A stretch of 64,000 bases of DNA from Streptomyces sp. NBC_01237 (GTDB lineage Bacteria; Actinomycetota; Actinomycetes; Streptomycetales; Streptomycetaceae): the NCBI RefSeq assembly GCF_035917275.1, contig NZ_CP108508.1, forward strand, positions 4,340,001 through 4,404,000, given 5' to 3'. The position numbers were made by a program, and so were the translations under genes. Shown here piece by piece: positions 16,252 through 25,145 of the stretch. The notes under the pieces were generated by a model. It was not told the DNA's origin and did no database searches. It worked only from the letters and a program-made list of their open reading frames with translations. Numbering within the stretch: position 1 is the first letter of the stretch; every line of letters begins with the position of its first letter.

Positions 16252-16497
16252 ATGGCCGACCACGACATCCTTGAGCACATCGACGGGCTGGTCTCCGAGG
16301 AACGGACCCTGCGCGACCGGTCCACCGGGAACCTGGGCCTGTCCACCGAGGAGAAAGCGCGCCTGCGTACGGTGGAGGTCCAACTCGATCAGTGCTGGGA
16401 CCTGTTGCGGCAGCGGCGTGCGCTCAGCGAATACGGCGAGGACCCGTCGGTGGCGAAGGTCCGCCCCGCCGACGAGGTGGAGGGGTACCAGAGCTGA
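16252..16497 (+). CDS. DUF2630 family small protein
   Basis: 81 aa, helical and charged: MADHDILEHIDGLVSEE, then EEKARLRTVEVQLDQCWDLL and RRALSEYGEDP. This pattern matches DUF2630, widespread in actinobacteria and of unknown function. ATG 16252 follows AAGGAG at 6 nt, which fixes the start; a GTG/ATG 54 nt upstream has no site. It ends 34 bp before the FUSC gene in the same direction, so the two may be co-transcribed. Confidence 0.82.
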   Translation: MADHDILEHIDGLVSEERTLRDRSTGNLGLSTEEKARLRTVEVQLDQCWDLLRQRRALSEYGEDPSVAKVRPADEVEGYQS

Positions 16498-16531
16498 CCG
16501 AGGACCGCGCGGAACAAACAGGGGGTACGCA

Positions 16532-18505
16532 GTGGCCACGGCCGACGCCGCCGACGCAGACTCCGATGCCGACGCCGACCGGAAGCGGGCCGCGCCACCA
16601 CCGTGGCTGCTGAACGGGCTGCGTCCGCAGTCCGCGCCCATCCCCTGGGCCGCCGTCCTGCGCGCCTCCATCGCCCTGGCCGCCCCGCTCGCCGTCGGCT
16701 TCGCCGTCGACCGGCCGACGTACGGCGCGCTGGTCTCGATGGGCGCGCTGTCCGGTGTCATCGGCGACACCGCCGACGCCTACCGGATGCGGATCTTCAA
16801 CATCGCCGTGCCGCAGCTGTTCGGCGCCCTCGGCATCATGCTGGGCACATTCGTGTTCGGAACCGGCTGGGCCGCCGTCGCCGTGCTGACCTTCGTCGGC
16901 CTGGTCTCCGGCATGATGTCGACGATCGGTGCCGTCGCCTCCGTCTCCGGCCTGCTCCTCCTGCTCAACTCGGTGGTCGGGGCCGGCCTGCCGATGCCCG
17001 ACCCGTGGTGGGTGGCCCCGCTCCTGCTCACGCTCGGCGGCCTGGTGGTGCTGGTCCTGACCCTGCTGTCCTGGCCGTTCCGCCGGCAGCTCCCCGAACG
17101 CGTCGCGGTCGCCGACACCTACCGTGCCTGCGCCGACCTGCTGGCCGCCGCCGGGACACCGGAGTACGAGCAGCAGCGCCAGGCGGTCACCCAGTCGCTC
17201 AACACCTCCTACGACCTGATTCTCGCCCGGCGTGCCCGCTACCACGGACGCAGCGCCCGCATGGTGCGGCTGCTGTCCCAGCTCAACGTCGTCATCCCGC
17301 TCGTCGAGGCGGCGCCCGCCGTGCATGTGCGGCACCTCTCGCTGTCCGCCGAGATCCCCGCGGCGGTACGTGAGCTCGCGGACGACGTGGAGCTGAGCCG
17401 TACCGGCGAGCCCGAACTGCGGCTTCCCACGCCGGACTCCCCCGCGACCCGAGCGGTGGACAGCGCCCTGCGGCACGCGGCGGCCGTCGTGCACAAGGCC
17501 GACCCCGACCCGTACAACGTCGACGACCGGCTCGGACGGCCCGCCGCGCTCGGTGTGCGCATCCGGCGGGCGACCCGCAGCGTGCTGTTCTCGGGGACGT
17601 CCTGGCGCTACGGGCTGCGGCTGGCCCTCTGCATCGGCCTGGCGCAGGCGCTCACCTCGCTGATCCCGGTGCCCCGCTCGTACTGGGTCGCGCTGACCGT
17701 CACCTTCGTCCTGAAGCCCGACTTCGGTTCGGTGTTCTCGCGTGCCGTGCTGCGTGCGGTGGGCACGGCGGCGGGGCTGGTCGTCGCCGCCCCCGTGCTG
17801 TCCGAGGTGCCCATCGGCTGGTGGGACGTGCCCGCGATGGTGGTGCTCGCGGCCTTGATCCCGGCGCTCACGGCCAAGGGGTACGCGTTCCAGACAGCGG
17901 CCATCACACCGGTCATCCTGCTGCTGTCCGACCTGCTGAACCACCAGGGCGTGGGGCTGGTCTGGCCACGGTTCCTGGACAGTCTCATCGGCTGCGGCAT
18001 CGTGCTGATCGCGGGATATCTGCTGTGGCCGGAGAGCTGGCACACCCGGATCGGCTCCCGGCTCGCGGACGCCGTGACGGACATCGCCGACTACGTGGCG
18101 TGCGGTTTCGACGGCCGCGGCACCGACCAGGCGGAGCGAGTACGGGCCCGGCGTCGCCTCTACCGCGACCTGTCCTCCGTGCGCTCCGAGTTCCAGCGGG
18201 CCCTGACCGAACCACCGCCGGTAGGCACCCGGGCCACCGCGTGGTGGCCACTGGTCGTCGCCGTCGAACGGATCGTGGACGCGACGACGGCCGCCCGGGT
18301 CCGGGTGAACCACGGCGCCACGGAGCCCTCGCCCGACGAGGTGGCCGGCATCGAGCAGCAGTTGCGGGAGCTGGCCGAGGGCATACGCAGCAGCGAGGTC
18401 CTGGTGGAGGTACGGGCCGAGCTGCCGGGCGACGAGGACAGCGTCCTTGAGCCACTGCGCCAGGAGGTGGCCGCGGCGCGTGCGATCGCCTCACCCCAGC
18501 CTTGA
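16532..18505 (+). CDS. FUSC family (fusaric acid resistance/aromatic acid exporter-like) membrane protein
   Basis: 657 aa. Two sets of membrane helices surround a long cytoplasmic region: the first near residues 40-180 (ASIALAAPLAVGFAVDRPTY, GTFVFGTGWAAVAVLTFVG) and the second near 365-500, including SYWVALTVTFVLKPDFGSVF, the conserved FUSC motif. A C-terminal soluble helical domain follows. Family members (AaeB, YccS) export aromatic acids or form envelope proteins. The GTG has a GGGGG site at 6 nt. The stop codon TGA is the first of a series of TGA-bearing 21-bp repeats. Substrate unknown. Confidence 0.85.
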   Translation: MATADAADADSDADADRKRAAPPPWLLNGLRPQSAPIPWAAVLRASIALAAPLAVGFAVDRPTYGALVSMGALSGVIGDTADAYRMRIFNIAVPQLFGALGIMLGTFVFGTGWAAVAVLTFVGLVSGMMSTIGAVASVSGLLLLLNSVVGAGLPMPDPWWVAPLLLTLGGLVVLVLTLLSWPFRRQLPERVAVADTYRACADLLAAAGTPEYEQQRQAVTQSLNTSYDLILARRARYHGRSARMVRLLSQLNVVIPLVEAAPAVHVRHLSLSAEIPAAVRELADDVELSRTGEPELRLPTPDSPATRAVDSALRHAAAVVHKADPDPYNVDDRLGRPAALGVRIRRATRSVLFSGTSWRYGLRLALCIGLAQALTSLIPVPRSYWVALTVTFVLKPDFGSVFSRAVLRAVGTAAGLVVAAPVLSEVPIGWWDVPAMVVLAALIPALTAKGYAFQTAAITPVILLLSDLLNHQGVGLVWPRFLDSLIGCGIVLIAGYLLWPESWHTRIGSRLADAVTDIADYVACGFDGRGTDQAERVRARRRLYRDLSSVRSEFQRALTEPPPVGTRATAWWPLVVAVERIVDATTAARVRVNHGATEPSPDEVAGIEQQLRELAEGIRSSEVLVEVRAELPGDEDSVLEPLRQEVAAARAIASPQP

Positions 18506-18576
18506 CCCGGCACATGCCGCGCCTGACCCGACAGATGCGGCGCCTGACCCGGCACGAGCCGTGCCTGGCCCGGTAC
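18502..18576. repeat. 21-bp tandem repeat that begins on the FUSC stop codon
   Basis: Unit CTGACCCGGCACATGCCGCG-like with period 21. TGA occurs at 18503 (the real stop), 18524 and 18545; the fourth copy has TGG at 18566. The period is a multiple of three, so all the TGA triplets are in frame with the gene. Lies between convergent genes, next to a parS site. Confidence 0.85.
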
Positions 18577-18617
18577 GGAGTCGGCTCAGCTCAACTCGGC
18601 TCACGGGTAAGGCGCGT

Positions 18618-18647
18618 GGTGCGACGTTTCACGTGAAACGTCGCACC
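18618..18647. promoter_or_regulatory. parS (ParB-binding site) within a 30-bp perfect palindrome
   Basis: Core GTTTCACGTGAAAC at 18626-18639, identical to the Streptomyces parS core. The symmetry extends perfectly over 30 bp (arms GGTGCGACGTTTCAC). It sits between two convergent genes, so the RNA hairpin could also act as a bidirectional terminator. Confidence 0.88.
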
Positions 18648-18660
18648 GGGCGCGTACCGG

Positions 18661-19080
18661 CTACTGCTCCGGACCCGGCGCCCGTTCCGGAGACCGGCCC
18701 TGAAGGCGCTCCATCTCCCGCCGGTCGCGCTTGGTCGGGCGGCCCGCGCCCCGGTCACGGACCGGGACCTGGATCGCCACCTCGCGGGGCGGCGGGGGCG
18801 GGCTGTTGTCGACGAAGCATTCCGCCGCAACGGGCGGGCCGACCCGCTTCTTCACGATCTTCGACACGACGACGATCCGGTCCCGCCCCGCGTGCCGGAG
18901 CCGTACCTCGTCGCCGACGCGCAGGGGCTGGGCGGGCTTGGCCCGCTCCCCCGCGACCTTCACATGTCCTGCCCGGCAGGCGGCAGCGGCCTGCGAACGG
19001 GTCTTCGTCAGCCGGACCGACCAGATCCAGACGTCGACCCGGACGCTTCCCTCCGCCTGCGGTGCGTCACCGGAAACCAT
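18661..19080 (-). CDS. S4-domain RNA-binding protein (Hsp15-like)
   Basis: 139 aa. The S4 fold is at the N-terminus: VRVDVWIWSVRLTKTRSQAA, then CRAGHVKVAGERAKPAQPLR and VGDEVRL, the alpha-L RNA-binding loop. The basic C-terminus (RPTKRDRREMERLQGRSPER) fits the ribosome-associated heat shock protein Hsp15/RlbA group, which rescues stalled 50S subunits in E. coli. Start at ATG 19080. The C-terminal PPPPPPRE linker is encoded by a C-rich run. Confidence 0.85.
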   Translation of the reverse strand: MVSGDAPQAEGSVRVDVWIWSVRLTKTRSQAAAACRAGHVKVAGERAKPAQPLRVGDEVRLRHAGRDRIVVVSKIVKKRVGPPVAAECFVDNSPPPPPREVAIQVPVRDRGAGRPTKRDRREMERLQGRSPERAPGPEQ

Positions 19081-19168
19081 GGCTCCGACTCTAGTGCGCC
19101 GAACGCACGCGGTCGCCGGACGAGCGGGATTCCGACCCCACCCGTCCGACCCCACCCGACCGGCGCCC

Positions 19169-19220
19169 ACCTGCCCCGGTCCGCCTGCCCCGGCCCGTCT
19201 GCCCCGGTCGACCTGCCCCG
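19169..19220. repeat. CTGCCCCGG-type short tandem repeat
   Basis: Four imperfect 12-15 bp copies of CCTGCCCCGGTCCG, beginning about 35 bp beyond the stop of the secreted protein gene and upstream of the S4 gene. Same general setting as the other 3'-end arrays. Confidence 0.7.
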
Positions 19221-19256
19221 CCCCGCCCGACCGGTGTCCAGGTCCGACCGATGGCG

Positions 19257-20930
19257 TCAGGAGCCGAAGCCGCCGATCACTTCACCCATGTCGTAGCTGT
19301 ACAGCTCGCGCTTGCAGCCCGAGCACTCGGCACTCGGGGCATGTTCGCTGAGCGACCACAGCTGCGGAGCGAAGCCGTCCCCGCGCCCATGGGCCAGGTA
19401 CAGGTCCTCGGGGCCGACCGCCGATTCCAGGATCTTCGGATTCCCGACGAGCTGAGTGGCCCCGCCGACCTCGCCGGGGGTGGCCTGGAGCAGCCGGCCC
19501 TTGCTGTAGGCGTTGCTGCGGTGGAAGTACCACGTGCCCTCGTAGCGCAGCACGCCCTGGATCTTGTGCCACAGCCGCTCGCCGTTGAACGTCCCCTCGG
19601 TCGGCAGACCATAGGCGAGGTCCGCGCTCGCGGCGGTACCGGCGGCGCCCTCGACCGCCGCGGTGAGCGCGGTCATCGGGTACGTACCGACACGGCCGGT
19701 GCTGTCGCCGCCGTTGTTGCGGTTGCAGTACTCGCCCAGGATCAGATGATCGGTGCCCGTCCGGTCCAGGGAGATGTACGAAGCCTTGGGGCGCCCGGTG
19801 GCGTAGCACTGGTTGCCCGAGGTGGTTCCGCCGTTCTTCGCCGTCGTGAACTTCAACGAGGCGACCTGGGGCATCACGTACCGGTAGCCGTAGGAGTACC
19901 AGACGTTGTTCTGCCGGCCGATCCGCTTCTTGTCCGTGACGTCGCTGACCAGACCGTCCGGCGTCGGGTCGTTCTTCTCGGCATCGTTGTCGGGGTTGAG
20001 GTCCATGATCCTGCGGAGGTCGAAGACCCGCATGCCGTTGGCGGTGTCGGCCACGTACAGATAGTTGCCGTACCAGACCATGCCACCCGCGTGAATGCCG
20101 TTCTGAGCGGCACAGCTGGTGGTCACCGCGGAATCGCACAGGCCCTCGCGTGCGTGCAGCGCGTCGAAGGAGATGTGGTCCTGGGAGTTCATGTACGGCC
20201 AGGCCAGCAGGACATGGCGGTACCGCTTCGTGGCCTGGTCGAAGAAACTGACCCGGACGCCCTTCTCGTTGCAGGCATCGGACGCGGAGCTCTTGAGGCA
20301 GTCGTCACGGCCGACCGCGTAGTCGCTGCGGCCCGGATTCCTGTCATCGTACGAGGCCACCGCGATCGGCTCGGCGTTCGACGTGCCCCAGTCCTCGTCC
20401 TCCTGGGCGTCCGAAACCCCGGTGATGGCCTGCGGAATCCACTCGGTGGAGGAGAGGTCGTCGCTCTGCCAGCAGACACGGTGGCTGGTCGACAGATCGG
20501 AGCCGTAGATGGCGGTGGTGCCGCAGTCGGCATTCCAGCCGGCGGGCCGGTTGGCCTGCTCCATCAGCGCGGTGAGGCCCTGTGCGGGCAGCGCGGCGTC
20601 CAGCTTTCCGACCAGGCCGGAGAGGCTGGTGCCCGCCGCCAGCTTGAAGTCGGCCACCCGTCCGGGAACCGGGGCGGCCTCCAGGCCGGAAGCGGTGGGT
20701 GTCCCGCCGGGGCCCACCAGGTCGTCCTGCTCACCCTCGTGTTCGTTGGCGAAGCCGTCATCAGGCAGGCCGGCGTCGCCCGGTACGGGGTCGCCGGACG
20801 CGGCAACCTCGGCGGGGGCGGCGGTGACCGGTGCGGCGACGGCACCGGCCGCCGGACCGAGTCCGGTCAGCATCGCCCCGGCCGCCACGGCGCAGGCCAC
20901 CAGACGTGTTCTGCGGGATGGATGTCCCAT
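19257..20930 (-). CDS. large secreted protein of unknown function
   Basis: 557 aa with a clear signal peptide (RRTRLVACAVAAGAMLTGLG, cleavage near AVA-AP, about residue 32). The mature protein has scattered Cys (TSHRVCWQSDDLSS, NQCYATGRPKASYISLDR, and a C-terminal SAECSGCKREL) and several strand-rich repeats with Asp/Gly and Trp (GGMVWYGNYLYVADTANGMR, LRYEGTWYFHRSNAYSKGRL), suggesting a beta-propeller. I do not recognise a catalytic motif. ATG start with AAGAAGG upstream. Same strand as the PhoX-like gene upstream, 253 bp away; that gap has several GATC-containing short repeats but no clear promoter. Confidence 0.7.
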   Translation of the reverse strand: MGHPSRRTRLVACAVAAGAMLTGLGPAAGAVAAPVTAAPAEVAASGDPVPGDAGLPDDGFANEHEGEQDDLVGPGGTPTASGLEAAPVPGRVADFKLAAGTSLSGLVGKLDAALPAQGLTALMEQANRPAGWNADCGTTAIYGSDLSTSHRVCWQSDDLSSTEWIPQAITGVSDAQEDEDWGTSNAEPIAVASYDDRNPGRSDYAVGRDDCLKSSASDACNEKGVRVSFFDQATKRYRHVLLAWPYMNSQDHISFDALHAREGLCDSAVTTSCAAQNGIHAGGMVWYGNYLYVADTANGMRVFDLRRIMDLNPDNDAEKNDPTPDGLVSDVTDKKRIGRQNNVWYSYGYRYVMPQVASLKFTTAKNGGTTSGNQCYATGRPKASYISLDRTGTDHLILGEYCNRNNGGDSTGRVGTYPMTALTAAVEGAAGTAASADLAYGLPTEGTFNGERLWHKIQGVLRYEGTWYFHRSNAYSKGRLLQATPGEVGGATQLVGNPKILESAVGPEDLYLAHGRGDGFAPQLWSLSEHAPSAECSGCKRELYSYDMGEVIGGFGS

Positions 20931-21183
20931 GGAGGAGCCCTTCTTGAGAGCGCGTACGGATCAACACAGATCGCTGACCGGCACGGATCAGGAATCACCG
21001 GGCACCGATCGCCGATCACGACGTCACCGACCGTATGGCGGTTCACGCCGTCCGGCCGCCCCGACAGGCAACTCCGGTCCGGGTACACATATTTGGGCCA
21101 CGCCCATCAGGCCCACGCCTCCATGGGCGCGGGCCTGATGTTTCCTCACTGCACCGCAGGAAGGACATTCACTCGCAAGGGGG

Positions 21184-23253
21184 TCACACGCCGATGTCGC
21201 GGCCGTCCTTGCGCCACACGGCGACGACCGACGGGCGGACGATCTTCCCGGGTCCGTCCGGCCAGTTGCTCGCGGGCTTCTCGACGGACGCGCCGTCGAT
21301 CTCACCGGGGTGCTGCACGGCGACCAGGACCCGGCGGTCCTGGATGAGCGGGCCGCAGGTCTCGGCGCCGGTCGGGACGGTCAGGAACTGCTTCAGCTCG
21401 CCCCGGCGTTCGCCCTGGGTCGCGACTCCGAACAGCCCGTCGTGCGAACCGAGCTGGTTGCCGTCCGTGGAGATCCACAGGTTGCCGTGGGCGTCGAAGG
21501 CCACATTGTCCGGGCAGGAGATCGGGCTGACCTTCTCCTTGGGGAAGCCGGAGAAGTACGTCGCCGGGTCGTTCGGGTCGCCCGCGACGAGGAAGAGCCG
21601 CCAGGCGAAGCCGTCGCCCGCCGGGTCGTCCCAGTTCTCGGCGAGTTCCAGGATCTGACCGTGCTTGTTGGCGTTACGCGGGTTCGCCTCGTCCGCGCCG
21701 GCCTTGCCCGCCTTGCCGCGGTCGGAGTTGTTGGTGAGCGCGATGTACACGCGGCCGGTGCGCGGCGAGGGCTCGACGTCCTCGGGGCGGTCCATCTTCG
21801 TGGCACCGACCTTGTCACCGGCCAGGCGCGTGTAGACGTACACCTCTTCGGCCGTCATTCCGGGCACGTGCGAGGTGTTGCCCGTGGCCAGCGGAATCCA
21901 GACGCCGCTGCCGTCGAACTCGCCGTCCGAGGGCAGCTTTCCGGTGCCGTCGAACTCGTTGACCGGCGAGTCACCGGTCAGCTTGGCGACGTACAGCGTG
22001 CCCTCGTCCAGCAGGGTGAGGTTGTGCGCGTGGGCCGCCCGCGAGTTCCCCTTCTTCATCCGCTTGCTGGAGACGAACTTGTAGAAGTAGTCGAACTTCT
22101 CGTCGTCGCCCATGTAGACGACCGGACGGCCGTCGGAGGTCAGTCGCGGCTGCGCGGCCTCGTGCTTGAACCGGCCCAGCGCGGTCCGCTTGCGCGGGGT
22201 GGAGTCCGGGTCGTACGGGTCGAGCTCGACGACCCAGCCGAACCGGTTGGCCTCGTTGGGCTCCTTGGCCAGGTCGAAGCGCTTGTCGAAACGCTCCCAC
22301 TTGCGCTCCGTGGCGCCCGCCGCGATGCCGTACCGCTTGTGCATGTCGGTGGAGCCGTTGGCGAAGTACTGGTTGAAGTTCTCCTCGCCGTGCAGGGTCG
22401 TGCCCCACGGCGTGGTGCCGCCCGCGCAGTTGTTGAGCGTGCCGTACACCTTGCGCCCGGTGCGGTCGGTGGACGTACGCAGCAGAGGGCTGCCGGCGGC
22501 CGGACCGGTGATCCGGAACTCGCTGGTCGCGGTGAGGCGGCGGTTCAGCGGGTGCCGGTTGACCGGGCCGAGCTTGCCGGTGCGGTGCTCCTCCTGGACG
22601 ACGACCACGGAGAGTCCGTGCGCGGCCCAGGCGATCTCGACCTGCTCACGGGTCGGGTTGGCCGGATCGTACCCACGGAACATCAGGATCTCGTCCGTGT
22701 ACTCGTGGTTGGCGACCAGGACCTGACGACCGCGCTCACCACGGAGCGGGAGCAGGGAGAGGAAGTCGTTGTTGTAGCCGAACTGGCCCGCCTGCGCCTT
22801 CGCGGACTGCTTGTCCGGGTTGAAGGCGGGGGCCCCGCGCAGGATCGGCTCGCCCCAGCGGATCACCACGTTCTGGCCGTACCCGTCCGGGACGGTGACC
22901 TTGTCGTTCTTGTTGGGGGCGACGGGCGAGAACCGCAGGCCACGGGCGCCGGAGGGGGCGGGCCGGTGCGGGTGACCGGGCTTGTGACCCTGGCCGGCGA
23001 GCGCCGCGGCCTCGGCCTGCGGAGCGGCCGGGCCGGTCAGCGCGGCGGTACCGGCGGCAGCCGCGACGGTCACCACGGCGGCGGCACGCATCATCGAGCG
23101 ACGCGACAGCGCGCCGGCGATGACATCGCCCGCGTACTCGTTGTCGCTGGTGTTCGGTATCTCCTTGAAGCAGGCGTCACCGCAGCGGTAGCGGCAGGTC
23201 AGCGCAGAGCGCCCGCCCGGGTGCGAGCTGATGAGCGGCAGCAGATTGCGCAC
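21184..23253 (-). CDS. PhoX-family (DUF839) secreted alkaline phosphatase-like protein
   Basis: 689 aa. The twin-arginine motif LSRRSMMRAAAVVTVAAAAG lies about 50 residues from the start, consistent with Tat export of a folded metalloenzyme, as for PhoX (Fe/Ca cofactor). Family segments include NNCAGGTTPWGTTLHGEEN, a hallmark of PhoX, then WVVELDPYDP, HEAAQPRLTSDG and DNVAFDAHGNLWISTDG. GTG start at 23253 with GGAGG 8 nt upstream. A PHO-box-like direct repeat lies 54-86 bp upstream, supporting phosphate control. Likely role: release of phosphate from organic esters outside the cell. Confidence 0.9.
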   Translation of the reverse strand: MRNLLPLISSHPGGRSALTCRYRCGDACFKEIPNTSDNEYAGDVIAGALSRRSMMRAAAVVTVAAAAGTAALTGPAAPQAEAAALAGQGHKPGHPHRPAPSGARGLRFSPVAPNKNDKVTVPDGYGQNVVIRWGEPILRGAPAFNPDKQSAKAQAGQFGYNNDFLSLLPLRGERGRQVLVANHEYTDEILMFRGYDPANPTREQVEIAWAAHGLSVVVVQEEHRTGKLGPVNRHPLNRRLTATSEFRITGPAAGSPLLRTSTDRTGRKVYGTLNNCAGGTTPWGTTLHGEENFNQYFANGSTDMHKRYGIAAGATERKWERFDKRFDLAKEPNEANRFGWVVELDPYDPDSTPRKRTALGRFKHEAAQPRLTSDGRPVVYMGDDEKFDYFYKFVSSKRMKKGNSRAAHAHNLTLLDEGTLYVAKLTGDSPVNEFDGTGKLPSDGEFDGSGVWIPLATGNTSHVPGMTAEEVYVYTRLAGDKVGATKMDRPEDVEPSPRTGRVYIALTNNSDRGKAGKAGADEANPRNANKHGQILELAENWDDPAGDGFAWRLFLVAGDPNDPATYFSGFPKEKVSPISCPDNVAFDAHGNLWISTDGNQLGSHDGLFGVATQGERRGELKQFLTVPTGAETCGPLIQDRRVLVAVQHPGEIDGASVEKPASNWPDGPGKIVRPSVVAVWRKDGRDIGV

Positions 23254-23306
23254 GTGGTTTCCCTCCGTCTATGTGTCTTGCGTGACGGTAGGTGTGCATC
23301 CACGCG

Positions 23307-23339
23307 GTATGACGGACTCGCGGTGAACGGACAGTGAAG
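23307..23339 (-). promoter_or_regulatory. PHO-box-like direct repeats upstream of the PhoX gene
   Basis: On the minus strand three consecutive 11-nt units read CTTCACTGTCC, GTTCACCGCGA and GTCCGTCATAC. The middle unit has the exact GTTCACC consensus of Streptomyces PhoP direct repeats, the first matches 5 of 7, the third is degenerate. Spacing and the neighbouring phosphatase make PhoP control likely. Confidence 0.6.
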
Positions 23340-23432
23340 TCCGGGCCACCGCTGCTCTCTTGAGGCTCGGTCCGGACTCGGACAGGGATCGGTTGCGGCT
23401 CAGCTGCCCCAGGGGCGGGCCGCACCGCCGAA

Positions 23433-23448
23433 CGGCCGGATCCGGCCG
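23433..23448. other. 16-bp perfect palindrome CGGCCGGATCCGGCCG
   Basis: Lies in the 280-bp divergent region between the PhoX gene and the VWA gene, followed by an AT-richer stretch (TAACCTTACGTAT). It may be an operator or only a GC-rich coincidence. Confidence 0.35.
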
Positions 23449-23534
23449 CTAACCTTACGTATCCGCCCTGGCCAGGGATCAAATTCCGCAGGTCGGGCAT
23501 TTACCGCTCTCAACTCATGCGAAAGGCCTCGCCC

Positions 23535-25145
23535 ATGGGCATTCGGAGCTTGCTGCGCAAGGTGTTCGGCCGCACGGAGCGGGACGAGCCGACCACGGCC
23601 ACCGTCCCGCCCCAGGCCGAGCGCACCCAGCCCACGGAGTCGGAGCCGGAGACCACTCCGGCGGCGGCGTCCGTACCGGAACCGAAGGTCTCGGTTCCTG
23701 CCCCGGCCTCTCCTTCTTCGGCTTCCTCGGTTTCTTCGGTTTCCTCGACCTCCTCCTCTTCTTCCGTCTCTTCCGTACCTTCGCCTTCTTCCGGTTCCGG
23801 TTCGGGTTCCGGTTCTGGTTCTGCCGGGCACGGGAGCGGGCTGGCGTCGGACCTGGTCGCGGCGGCGTTCGACAAGGCGGCCACGCCGACGGTCCCGGCC
23901 CAGGGCTCGGCCCCGAAGCCGAAGCCGTCACCCGAACCGGTGAAGGTCGTGGAGCCGGTCGAGACCGCCGAGGCGGCAGCCGCCGCCGAGAAGGCCGAGC
24001 CGGTCGAGGCCGCGTCGGCCGTCGAGCCGGAGGTCACGTCGGACGCCACGGCGGAACCGATCACCATCGACCTGGACCCGGAACCGGCACCGGCACCGGC
24101 ACCGGCAAGCACGCCGGCCGCCGAGACGGCGCCGACCGCCGAAGCCACGCCGGTCATTGAGACCGCGCCGGTCACCGAAGCCGAGCCGTCCGCCAGCGTC
24201 GAGCCGGATGCCGACCCGGTGCCGGAGCCCGCACCCGCACCCGCACCCGCACCCGAGGCAGCTTCCGAGCCCGTCGCGGCCGTCGCAACCCCCGAGCCCG
24301 CCAAGGCTCCCGAGGTCGTCAAGCCTGTCGAGGCCCCCGAGGCAGCCGAGGTCCCCGAGGCAGCCGAGGTCCCCGAGGTCCCCGAGACCTCCAAGCCCGT
24401 CGAAACCCCCGTCCCCTCCCCCTCCCCCGCCACCGGGTCCGCCGCCGCTCCCGGCAAGCCCGCCGTGACCGCCGCCCGGGTCAAGTCGCGCGCGCCCCAG
24501 CTCGTCGCCCCGTACAAGGCGGCGCAGGCCGGACTCAAAGCTCACGGTCTGACGGGGCTCCGCGCCTCCGTCTATCTGGTCCTGGACCGGTCGGGCTCCA
24601 TGCGGCCGTTCTACAAGGACGGCAGCGCCCAGCACCTGGGCGACCGTGCGCTGGCTCTCGCCGCACACCTCGACGAGAGCGCCACCGTGCCCGTCGTCTT
24701 CTTCTCGACCGACATCGACGGCACCGGGGCGATCGAGCTCACCGCACACGAGGGCCGGATCGACGAACTGCACGCGGGCCTCGGCCGCCTGGGCCGTACC
24801 AACTACCACCGCGCCGTCGAGGAGGTCGTCGCCCACTACGAGAAGTCGGAGGCCACCGGCCCCGCCCTGGTGATCTTCCAGACGGACGGACCGCCGGACG
24901 CCAAGCAGGCCGCCAAGCAGGCACTGGCCGACGCGGCACGGCTGCCGCTGTTCTTCCAGTTCGTCGCGTTCGGCGAGCAGGACGCGAAGGGCTTCGACTT
25001 CCTGCGGAAGCTGGACGTCGACAACGCCGCCTTCTTCCACGCGGGCCCGGCCCCGCGCGAGATCACCGACGCCGAGCTCTACCGGGAGATCCTGGCCGGG
25101 CTGCCGGCCTGGATCGCGGCCCGCGAGACGGTCACCGAAGGCTGA
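23535..25145 (+). CDS. VWA-domain protein (TerF-like) with long Pro/Ala/Glu linker
   Basis: 536 aa. A short basic start ([19 protein letters not shown]) is followed by ~290 residues of Ser-, Pro-, Ala-, Glu-rich low complexity (runs such as [11 protein letters not shown] and [10 protein letters not shown]). The C-terminal ~210 residues form a von Willebrand A domain with MIDAS motif DRSGSM (about residue 350) and TDG. The C-terminal half resembles TerF/VWA proteins of tellurite and stress clusters, but no TerD-type gene is adjacent. ATG 23535 is preceded by AAAGG; an ATG 18 nt upstream is possible. Its last 67 bp overlap the 3' end of the convergent kinase gene. Role unknown. Confidence 0.82.
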   Translation: MGIRSLLRKVFGRTERDEPTTATVPPQAERTQPTESEPETTPAAASVPEPKVSVPAPASPSSASSVSSVSSTSSSSSVSSVPSPSSGSGSGSGSGSAGHGSGLASDLVAAAFDKAATPTVPAQGSAPKPKPSPEPVKVVEPVETAEAAAAAEKAEPVEAASAVEPEVTSDATAEPITIDLDPEPAPAPAPASTPAAETAPTAEATPVIETAPVTEAEPSASVEPDADPVPEPAPAPAPAPEAASEPVAAVATPEPAKAPEVVKPVEAPEAAEVPEAAEVPEVPETSKPVETPVPSPSPATGSAAAPGKPAVTAARVKSRAPQLVAPYKAAQAGLKAHGLTGLRASVYLVLDRSGSMRPFYKDGSAQHLGDRALALAAHLDESATVPVVFFSTDIDGTGAIELTAHEGRIDELHAGLGRLGRTNYHRAVEEVVAHYEKSEATGPALVIFQTDGPPDAKQAAKQALADAARLPLFFQFVAFGEQDAKGFDFLRKLDVDNAAFFHAGPAPREITDAELYREILAGLPAWIAARETVTEG

